Assembly (NCBI RefSeq): GCF_026151205.1
Contig: NC_087084.1
Coordinates: forward strand, 968,312-1,032,311
DNA: 64,000 bases
Direction of reading: 5' to 3'
From: Bolinopsis microptera
Lineage: Eukaryota; Ctenophora; Tentaculata; Lobata; Bolinopsidae
The notes beneath the pieces are model-generated. The model did no database searches and was not told the origin of the DNA. It was given only the letters and a program-made list of their open reading frames with translations. Position 1 is the first letter of the stretch, and every line of letters starts with the position of its first letter. Position numbers and translations under genes: made by a program. Of the stretch, positions 20,507 to 28,562 are shown one piece after another.

Positions 20507-21004
20507 ACATAATACCTTACGAGACATATTGACAAGGTACGAAAGTCGGTGGTTTTCCGAAAAATACAATTTTTTCTGACTACCAAAATTCAGGTCACCA
20601 TAATTTTTTCCCCCAAATTATTTTTCACGTATTTTCTTTAATCATGACTTTGTCGATTTACTACCAATATAGTAAGTTATCAATATGATTCATCTAACAA
20701 ATGAACACTAGTATTACACCTGGGACTACACTGTAGAGAGAAACGTCCCTGAAAGAAGATCAAGAAGAAATTGACTTGTACTTTTTCAAATTTCATATTT
20801 TATTTCATTGATTTTCTCAAATACGTACTGGGTTTTATTTTTGTAAAATAAAGAAATGAAAAAATCACAAAATACCATAATTTAGTTTGGGGTACAAAAT
20901 GAGTAGGTTTTCGGCAAAAAATCCCATGTTTTCGTTCCCAAATCATTTAGGTCACCGGAATTTCGTCGAGGATAAATAATAAATATGTCTCGTAAGGTAT
21001 GTAG
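20507..21004. mobile_element. About 500-bp MITE in intron 17
   Basis: ATACCTTACGAGACATATT at about 20512 is mirrored by AATATGTCTCGTAAGGTAT ending near 21000. Further in, imperfect inverted matches (GGTCACC, TTTTCCGAAAA) continue. There is no coding. The mirrored copy at about 48105-48620 is recognisable despite indels. Confidence 0.6.
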
Positions 21005-21121
21005 AAAACAGAATCCATATGTCAAAGTGTCCCATCGCGTACAGAATATTTAATTTAAGATTTGATTGACTATATTCTATATATCCTGCTTCTGTTGTTC
21101 AATTTAATTCATATCTTCTAG

Positions 21122-21233
21122 GAATTGTTACGCCACTGGATGCGAACTACTACTCGATTGGGAAGGATTCTGTTTCCTTTACTTGCGAACTAGGAGTAGG
21201 AGCTGCTGGGGATGTCCCTACTTTTACTGCATG
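21122..21233 (+). CDS. Multi-Ig gene exon 18: Ig domain 7, first half
   Basis: Acceptor ATATCTTCTAG, phase 1 entry. It encodes GIVTPLDANYYSIGKDSV then SFTCELGVGAAGDVPTFTAW, with the tryptophan codon split TG|G (phase 2) by donor GTAAGT. Reading through gives TGG TAA, an immediate stop. The end of this exon seeds the 50-bp donor repeat. Confidence 0.7.
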
Positions 21234-21389
21234 GTAAGTCTGCATTCCTTTGTTGAGGGGGCTGTCCCTGCTTCTACTGCATGGTGAGTCTGCATTCCTT
21301 TGTTGAGGGGGCTGTCCCTGCTTCTACTGCATGGTGAGTCTGCATTCCTTTGTTGAGGGGGCTGTCCCTGATTCTACTGCATGGTAAGT
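21234..21389 (+). repeat. 50-bp tandem repeat carrying 4 consecutive 5' splice sites
   Basis: Donors recur at 21234 (GTAAGT), 21284 and 21334 (GTGAGT) and 21384 (GTAAGT), each after CTACTGCATG. The unit is the last 22 or so nt of exon 18 plus about 28 nt of intron (GTGAGTCTGCATTCCTTTG...). Only the first donor gives the correct Ig frame. Mirrored, degraded copies lie at about 47735-47905. Confidence 0.92.
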
Positions 21390-21508
21390 ATTATGCTAGT
21401 TAGGTCTTTCAGTTTTTACTTATTTAGTACTTAACTTTGGCTGTGGAATGTATCTGGACTGTATCTTACAAATCATTGATCAGTGTTCAGTATACATCAC
21501 AATTGCAG

Positions 21509-22591
21509 GTACCTCAACTACAATGAAGCAGATATATCGAAAAACACGGAACTAAAAAACGAGGGTGACTACGTCATAGTAACTAACTCTCAGATCAATA
21601 GCGGAAAAATGGAAACTACTCTGACTATCTCTAGTGCCAATATTGCAGTCACTCTTGCTGGGAAATACACGTGTGCATTCTCATATGACAACGGAGATAT
21701 CTATAAGTCTGAAGGAAACCTTGTTGTACGGCTGGTCACCATAATACCTTCCGATGCCCATATCTACAGCTACCGAGATGACGGGTTACAATTGTCATGT
21801 ACAATTGAGTCGAGTGACACTACTACCGGTGTAACATGGTCTGGGCCAACAGGGTTTGATCCGTCCGGTATAACCAGGATTAATAATGTTAACACTTACA
21901 TTCTGACTCTTCCAACCGATGCTGCTGCATCCCAGTACAGCTGTGAATTTGCTTTTACTGATGGACCTACTTTCAAGCCGGTTGGCATCTTTCTCGATGT
22001 TAACTTGAACGTGATCGAGATGACGAACCCGACCAAGATGTACAGTACCTATGGGGTTGGTGTTACCGTTACTTTCTCCTGTTCAGCTGGGTCTCGCGAG
22101 GAGATGAGTGACCTTAACTTCTGGGACGGAACCCAGGAAGTTACAGCAACTAGGAGGAGCTATGAACACGGCAAGACGAATGCTGAGTACGATTACGTGG
22201 TTGATACTAAAGATAAGGATGCGGAGTTTAAATGCTACAAAAGTGCGGATGAAACTTCCGATTCTACTACTCTTGATGTGATGACCTGGACACAAGAGCT
22301 TGCAGAGTCAACTGAAGGTTCTGCTGGAGATAGTGTAGTCTTGCTTTGTAAGGCAGAGTGGAACACAGTCGACCAGAACAAACCAGCCTTCACGTGGTTA
22401 AAGGGAGCTACAGTCGCTGAGGAGACCAACAGCAGGTACAGAAGACACGTCAGGAAAAACGTGGGTTCAAAGCGAGTTAACGATCACTCTTGCTCTTGAC
22501 ATGGACGGCAGCAAGTACACTTGTACTGCTTTATATACCGATCTTACAGCCGGCCTGACACTTACCAGTACAACCAACATCAAAGTCGCCA
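21509..22591 (+). CDS. Multi-Ig gene exon 19: Ig domains 7 (end) to 10 in one long exon
   Basis: Acceptor ACAATTGCAG completes the split tryptophan (TG|G). It then encodes the rest of Ig 7 (SANIAVTLAGKYTCAFSY), all of Ig 8 (GLQLSCTIESSDTTTGVTW ... SQYSCEFAF), Ig 9 (VTVTFSCSAGSREEM, LNFW ... AEFKCYKSA) and Ig 10 (DSVVLLCKAEW ... FTWLKG; LDMDGSKYTCTALY). It ends in phase 1 at GTAAGT. The frame shifts by one base near 22434-22437: the upstream frame stops at about 22499, while the Ig-like continuation (TEDTSGKTWVQSELTI) is in the next frame. This is a real lesion or a one-base sequence error. Holding 3.5 Ig domains without introns is unlike the rest of the gene. Confidence 0.72.
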
Positions 22592-22758
22592 GTAAGTCAA
22601 ATATTTATTTTAAGTTACATTACTTTAAAAGTCATAACTGCCGATTTATGAGAACAGAAATCGCATGTCATGCTATTTTACCCGTACCTTTTTTAATTTT
22701 ATAAGTTTTGAAGTGAATATTTTTTTAACTTATTGATCTCATATGCTCCTTATTCCAG

Positions 22759-23070
22759 GTATCGAGATAAATCCAGCGAAGTACGCCATCGTACCGACCG
22801 GAGAATCAGCGATGTTCACTTGTGTTGTGATAGCGAAGGAAGGAGTCAACCTGAAGTGGAGAAAACATGCTGACGACTATACTGAGAACGACAAGAACTA
22901 CGTTGATCTGACGACCTCTGCTCGGCAGGATAACTACAATACAGACAACAAATCAAGGAAGTCCACTTTGACGCTGTCATCCTTGACAAATGCTGACAGT
23001 ACTGACACTATTGAGTGTTACGAAGAAAATAATCCCGCTCTCACTGCAACCATGGAACTCAATGTTGTCG
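22759..23070 (+). CDS. Multi-Ig gene exon 20: Ig domain 11
   Basis: A complete phase 1-1 Ig exon of 312 nt (acceptor CTTATTCCAG, donor GTAAGA). It encodes IEINPAKYAIVPTGESAM then FTCVVIAKEGVNLKWRKHA and STLTLSSLTNADSTDTIEC. Cys, Trp and Cys are correctly spaced. Confidence 0.77.
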
Positions 23071-23087
23071 GTAAGATCATCAAACCT

Positions 23088-23310
23088 ATAGGGTGGGCCA
23101 AAAGTCAGTACCCATATGTTGGCCTTAATAGCTCAATCACTGAGTTCCCAATTGAAATAATTCTTTTTGGTATGACTTACTACCACCACTGGTTCGAGGA
23201 ATTTGTCAAATCGAAAAATATTCGTGTTCATTTTTTTCAAATGAAGGTTCATTTTTGCATTTATTTGATAGTTTGGATAGTCGGATCAAGCCAAATTTTA
23301 TTGAATAGTG
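23088..23310. mobile_element. Truncated copy of the mariner-like MITE
   Basis: It begins TAGGGTGGGCCAAAAGTCAG and follows the 15350 element for about 220 bp with scattered substitutions, then breaks off. It sits directly after the exon 20 donor in intron 20. Confidence 0.75.
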
Positions 23311-23329
23311 TTTGGCCAGATCTTTGGTA

Positions 23330-25960
23330 AGATCACCAAACCTATATATATATGGGTAAACTAGACCTGCAGAAGCCAGGGGAACGGCCCATAGCAGGGT
23401 AACCAGGATGGCCCGGTACCCAAAAACCTGATTAACTAGCAAAGATAAAAAATAACAATAGGTAATAAATAGATACCAATACTATACCGATATAAGATGC
23501 ATAGTTCAGAAAGATCAAACCGGGATGTTCCTTCTGTTAGTCTTTTGTAAGAGTCCATGGCTGTCGTAATCTTGTCTCTATTTCTTTTCTTTTCCGTGTT
23601 GTATTAGTCTTGCTGTAACGAGGAGTTAAAGAAATGTCTAGTATGGTATACTATGGTCCTGGGAGGTATCATGTTAAAGATATAGAGGGCTGGGGAGGTC
23701 ACTGAATCATGTGATTGAGAAATAAAAGGAAACTGTGTAAGTAACGTGGTTGTCCCTTCCACAATCAAGAAAGAAGAGGGGAGGGAGAGAGAGACACGCA
23801 TTGGGTCAAGCTAGAAGTGCCGACTGTCCTGTGGACTAATGAGCTCTTAGAACTGGCAGGCTAGCAGGACCTGTTGCAAGTCTGGGAACAATCTGGGGAG
23901 GGGAGAGTGATCGTGTTAGAGGGACAATTACGATTACTAAGGCTAATATAAAAGAGACTAGGGAGGTTCTTAGAAATCTAGATACTTGGTAGCTCTAGCG
24001 ATCCCCACAGTGTTACTGGTAGAGAAGGCTAGGTGTGATGGAAGGTATCCTCTCTGATGGTATAGTTACAAACGTAGTATTTCCTGTGTAAGGAGAATGC
24101 TGGACAGCTTGTGAGATAGTGTGCTGTAGTTTCATTGTCTTCATCACACTATTTGCATGCTGTTGGGTTCGTTGCCAGTCTTGTTTTGGAAATATCTGAG
24201 ATGACTGCATCCTGTGAATAGATGTGTAAGAATTCTACTCTTGTCTCTATTTTGTCGTCTTACGTCAAGGTGTGTGTCAAAGAAACTAATAATGTTGGAA
24301 TGGTGGGAAACAGTGGAGGATCTAAAGAGTAATATACGATAAAAGTGAGGTCGGAAAAAGTTACTGTCTAGAATATAAGAAAGAGAGGAGTGAGTGTAAG
24401 GAGCCAAAGGAGGAGGTCCAGTGGGAGGAGATGCCGGCCCTTTGTCTTGAATTGATTGATTGCCTTGAATTCATCAATGCGCCGGTACCCAGTGGGGGGT
24501 GACGGAGAGTGTCCTTCTAACTGCGTTGAGGGCTCCTAGAGTGTCTATGATGAGGTGGGATTGGGTGATGGTGCCCGATAAGGCATGAAGAACTGCTTAG
24601 CTGTCGATGCAGATGTGGAGCTCAGTAGCTGCGTAGTTGGTCTTGGGAGGTGAATGCAGAGGTGGAGTAAAGCCAGCAACTCTGCCTGGAAGATGATTGT
24701 GGTGTTTGGTGGTAATGTTCTGAAATAGTCGCTGAGTTAAGATAGAGGACGAACCCCGCTCCTGCAAGATTGTTCTTCACCGAGCTGTCAGTGTACCCAA
24801 CTAGTGTGTCAGATTTATGGAGGAGTGGGATCTGAACTAGGGCTTCCGAGCGTTCGAGTATAAAATCCGTTTTGAATGATTGTGACAGGTTGGGTGAGGC
24901 TGGTGTTACATGTCTAAAAGTGTTGCATATCTAAAAGGAAAAGAGGTGGAAGTATCTTCTTGAGCTGGTCGGAGAGAAGGATAGAGTGAGATGTCAGCTT
25001 TCCGTCTCTAAGTCCGTTTGAGGCGGACGAAGTGATGTTAAGCCTGAGGAAAGTTATGAGAGAAATGGAGTGAATCCTGAGGTCAAGAGGGGGGAGTTGG
25101 GTGAGGACCTCTAAGTAACAGGTCGGTGAGGAGGAGATGGTTCCTGTGATCAGAAGTAGAGCTGTTCTTTGTACTGATCCATGTGAGAGGGCTGGGATAA
25201 TGATTTGATTAAAATATGTTTGTGCCTGTCTCGAATTGTAGATAAATTTTATGTCGTGCGGGTTAGTGTCTAGTGATTCTAGGAAGTCTACCTCCGCTAT
25301 AGCAATCTCTGCATGGGTATGGAATGCGTCTTCTCTAGTCAGTATTCTACAGTCTGTCCTAGTAGCTAGGAGAGTCAGGTCGGGTTCTGCGGTGGAAACA
25401 CCTGAGCTGGGCGCCCCGTTAGGGACAGCCTTAGGTGTCCCTGGCTCCTCTAATAAGTCGGCGATTCCACTAGTGGATGCCAACTCACCAGAGAGCCTGG
25501 AACTGGTCTGTAAAAGTCTGCGTGATGCAGAGTTGTAAGGGTAAAGTAGACAAAGGAAAAACTGCGCGCAAAGTGCGCGGCATGGCAGGGAATGAATGGA
25601 AAACGGTCTCCATGATAAAAAATGGAATGGCTTTCGCCGCGACCATAAAGGTCACAACAAAGCGGGAAAACGGGCAGGCGGAGGTTATGTCAAAAGAGGG
25701 ATACAATGATCCAAAGGGGAGGCAGAGGGAGAGATACCACCGACAACCTGGGTGACAGGCCTCCGACAGTGCACCCACCTCTGTGGGTCTGAGGGCGACA
25801 AGTCCAAGAACCAGGTGTGACGGATGGCATCCAATCCCCTACCTCGGTGGTTAGCTTGAGAATAACAGGACTATGCCTTTCTCCAGGCCAATCCGTTCAG
25901 TAACCAGCTGACCCAGCACCACCTCTGACGGAAGATGTGGTTCGGATTGGACTTCGCTAG
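23330..25960 (-). mobile_element. Decayed LINE-type retrotransposon with RNase H remnant
   Basis: Minus-strand coding remnants appear in the order expected for the 3' half of a non-LTR element: a connection-like segment (SVQRTALLLITGTISSSP, EVLTQLPPLDLRI) at 24914-25190, then an RNase H core between about 24880 and 24480 (VGYTDSSV..NLAGAGF, IFQAELLALL, ICIDSQAVL and HWVPAH in shifting frames). The reverse-transcriptase core is missing, so the element is internally deleted as well as frameshifted. It fills most of intron 20. The mirrored noisy copy is at about 43000-45780. Confidence 0.65.
24914..25483 (-). pseudogene. LINE open frame: N-terminal segment joined to the RT-RNase H linker
   Basis: A 189-codon open frame starts MASTSGIADLLEEPGTPK. 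Its second half (NQIIIPALSHGSVQRTALL, SSSPTCYLEVLTQLPPLD) resembles the linker between reverse transcriptase and RNase H of I/R1/Jockey-like LINEs. The first half resembles no catalytic region. The abrupt change suggests an internal deletion that fused the start of an ORF to the 3' half. It ends before the RNase H motifs, which lie in other frames downstream. Confidence 0.5.
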
Positions 25961-26273
25961 GATTAGTCAGTTTTTCTGTAGACACTAATGCTCTCTCGAG
26001 GGAAGACATGAGCCCCGGCGAAACTGACCAAAAACGTGGCAGGGATTCTCACCCTACACACCGAACCTATAATCGTGTGTTCCACGTTTATGTTCTTACT
26101 ACTAAGCATGCTGCGTATAAGCTGTTTGGAAAAACTCCAGTCAGACATTAATTTTACAACACTACTTTTAGATTGTAGGTATAGCACCTTCACCCTGACT
26201 CATGTAATTCATGACTCATCAGTATCTATACATATGCATAAACAATAAATATACTTAATTATCTTTAATTCAG

Positions 26274-26417
26274 AGTTCGCCGACCTCGTTTCGAAGGGTG
26301 TGGTGGCAGGGGAAGAGGTTATTTTCACCTGTACTGTTTCAACCTTTACTAACACTGCTCTAGTCATCGAATGGTTCCAAAAATTCAGTAGTGGTGAAGG
26401 TACTTCCAAAGGAGCAG
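26274..26417 (+). CDS. Multi-Ig gene exon 21: Ig domain 12, first half
   Basis: Acceptor TTTAATTCAG, donor GTAAAA, phase 1-1. It encodes EFADLVSKGVVAGEEVIFT then CTVSTFTNTALVIEWFQK and SSGEGTSKGA. The first cysteine and core tryptophan are present. Confidence 0.7.
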
Positions 26418-26543
26418 GTAAAAATTATTTTATCAATATTATAAAAAACCATGTATCTGTCGAATGCACTATAACCATTTCTTTAAAATTGTTTGATCTT
26501 CAATGAAAATTTCGGCCATCTTATTTTCTATTCTTCCCTTTAG

Positions 26544-26696
26544 GAGCACAAACTGGAAATGAGTACACGTACACTATTGACGCGGTTGATCAATGGATTG
26601 ACAATGGTGTTTACTATTGCCTAGCGACATACACTCAACCACTCAACCTTGGAGATGCAGTCTTCAAGTCAGAAGAAGTAAACCTTTTCGTTAGAC
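26544..26696 (+). CDS. Multi-Ig gene exon 22: Ig domain 12, second half
   Basis: Acceptor TTCCCTTTAG, donor GTAAGT, phase 1-1. It encodes AQTGNEYTYTIDAVDQWI then DNGVYYCLATYTQPLNLG and SEEVNLFVR. DNGVYYC is the second-cysteine motif. The mirrored exon at about 42430-42582 is one of the more legible pieces of the noisy block. Confidence 0.72.
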
Positions 26697-26805
26697 GTAA
26701 GTTGTGTTAGGATATTTAGGAGTCTGTGTAAAAGATGTCATCAGCAAACCCATCATGGTACCCAAATATTCTCATCAGCTTTATCGTTCATAATTTTAAT
26801 TTCAG

Positions 26806-27117
26806 AGATCAATCCAACACCAACCACCCCTGTCTTTATCCACACTGGAGAGACAATAAGTTTGGACTGTTCTCTTAGCATTATAGCGGAATCAGCTGGA
26901 ACATCTGACATTAAATGGTACAAGGACGGAGTAGAGGTCGTGCAACAAGTGGGCGTTTTAGAAGTGAAAAACGGTATTTATGATGGGACAAATGAGCTTC
27001 AGAAGTCAACATACACTGACACGGATGTTGATAAAAATGATGGAGGTGTTTACAAATGCGAATTTACATTCGCTGTCGGAGAAAAGATTTCTTTCGAGAC
27101 TACCGTCAACGTTTATC
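26806..27117 (+). CDS. Multi-Ig gene exon 23: Ig domain 13
   Basis: A full Ig domain in one phase 1-1 exon of 312 nt (acceptor TTAATTTCAG, donor GTAAGT). It encodes INPTPTTPVFIHTGETISLD then CSLSIIAESAGTSDIKWYK and DVDKNDGGVYKCEFTF. The TTVNVY ending resembles the TTVNLNVY ending of the tandem cassettes that follow, so this exon may be their closest single-copy relative. Confidence 0.77.
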
Positions 27118-27532
27118 GTAAGTACCGTATTGAAGTAGAATTAGGTACCGTTATAGAAGCACCGTATTGAGAAAAAGGATACGATTTTGAATTAGCAGTT
27201 TTGTTAAAGTACCTGTTTCTAAATCTGGGTGTGGTTCTGTATATTTAATGAGGTTTTTATCAAATCAAGCAAACAACCTATAAATATAATCATCCAACAT
27301 CTTTGCCCAATTCCTGCCACTCGGATACCACCGTCAATCTTAACGTTTATGGTACGTTTTTCAACGCTAAAAGTTATCTTGCAACAAAGTTTTTGATTAT
27401 GTACTCATTTCTGATTTCTATCTCACAGCCACATTACAAATTCAATTCATACCAGATAAACTAAATGGTAATATCACGCGAGTGTCATAAATTTCAAATT
27501 AGAGAGTATTTATTTATCAAAACATACTTCAG
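27118..27532. pseudogene. Intron 23 with a truncated relic of the Ig cassette
   Basis: At about 27299-27349 the last 50 or so nt of a cassette exon (CACTCGGATACCACCGTCAA...GTTTATG) and its GTACGT donor survive, followed by the standard cassette intron. The rest of that copy is missing. The array therefore once had at least one more member at its 5' edge. The remainder is AT-rich intron. Confidence 0.75.
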
Positions 27533-27823
27533 ATGTTGAATCAGTGAATAAAGAAGTGAAGAAAGGCTCTGATACAACCATATCCTGTGTTATCACTGGA
27601 TTGACAGAAACAGCAACAGTGACCTGGCGAACTAGTACAGGACCAGTTCCAGCTGAAAAGTTCACCGCTGTCCAAGGTAGCCATTCTGGAGGGACACAAA
27701 CATCAACTCTTGCTGTAGACGGAACTCTTGTGAACGACGATACTGCTTACACTTGCAGAGTCACTTCCGGATCTTTGCCCGATTCCAGCCACTCGGATAC
27801 CACCGTCAATCTAAACGTTTATG
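27533..27823 (+). CDS. Multi-Ig gene exon 24: Ig cassette 1 (Ig domain 14)
   Basis: The first complete cassette is a 291-nt phase 1-1 exon (acceptor ACATACTTCAG, donor GTACGT). It encodes VNKEVKKGSDTTISCVITG then LTETATVTWRTSTGPVPAE, TAYTCRVTSGSLP and TTVNLNVY. Cys, Trp and Cys are all present. It differs from its neighbours mainly between the core tryptophan and the TSTL strand (GPVPAEKFTA, TQTSTLAVDGTL). Confidence 0.8.
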
Positions 27824-27997
27824 GTACGTTTTTCAACGCTAACAGTTATCTTGCAATGCTGTTTTTCATTTGGTACTCATTTCTATCTCACAGCCACATT
27901 ACAAATTCAATTCATACCAGATAAACTAAATGGTAATATCACGCGAGTGTCATAAATTTCAAATTAGAGAATATTCATTTATCAAAACTTACTTCAG

Positions 27998-28281
27998 ATG
28001 TTGAATCAGTGAATAAAGAAGTGAAGAAAGGCTCTGATACAACCATATCCTGTGTTATCACTGGATTGACAGAAACAGCAACAGTGACCTGGCAAACTAG
28101 TACAGGAGCAGTTTCAGGTAAAAAGTTCACCCCTGTCCAAGGAAGCCATTCTGGAGGGAAACAAACATCAACTCTTGAAGTAGACGGAAGTCTTGTGAAT
28201 GAAGATACTGCCTACACTTGCAGAGTCACTTCCGGATCTTTGCCCGATTCCAGCCACTCAGATACCACCGTCAATCTAAAC
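27998..28281 (+). pseudogene. Multi-Ig gene exon 25: Ig cassette 2, interrupted by the Penelope-like element
   Basis: The exon is a normal cassette (TVTWQTSTGAVSGKKFTP...) until ...TTVNLN, where the retroelement begins with TGA. The last seven exon bases (GTTTATG) and the GTACGT donor lie beyond the element at 31442-31448. As it stands the exon has no donor and ends in a stop. It could work only by exon skipping (phase 1-1 permits that) or by removing the element. Confidence 0.8.
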
Positions 28282-28562
28282 TGAGTGGAGTTGGGTTAGA
28301 AACATATAAGAGATACGATGATTTAACTTGTAGAAGCTTTCAATAAACATGTGTTAATCGTCGTCAGCTGAATGTGATGTGGTGGACAATGCTTATATGT
28401 GATTGAGTGGTTTCAGGGATGGAGGGTGGGGGAGGTATGGGTGGGAAAGTGAAAATTACAGTACAATGTCAATAAAAATTTAGTCTTCTGTTGAGGTTGA
28501 GAAGGAAATGCCAGATGGTCTGGACTTTAAGGATTTGGCAATTTTAGGAAGAATGGGGTCCC
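28282..28562 (-). repeat. Pseudo-LTR of the Penelope-like element (3' copy relative to its ORF)
   Basis: It begins TGAGTGGAGTTGGGTTAG on the plus strand and ends GAATGGGGTCCC. The ORF stop at 28480 lies inside it, so the last 27 or so codons are in the repeat. CAATAAACATG and GTCAATAAAAATT are possible polyadenylation or processing signals. Confidence 0.88.

Noticed and set aside
28330-28375. Hammerhead ribozyme in the pseudo-LTR
   Set aside because: CTGACGA and GAAA occur on the minus strand with a possible stem between, but the other conserved pairings could not be laid out; a covariance-model search would decide.
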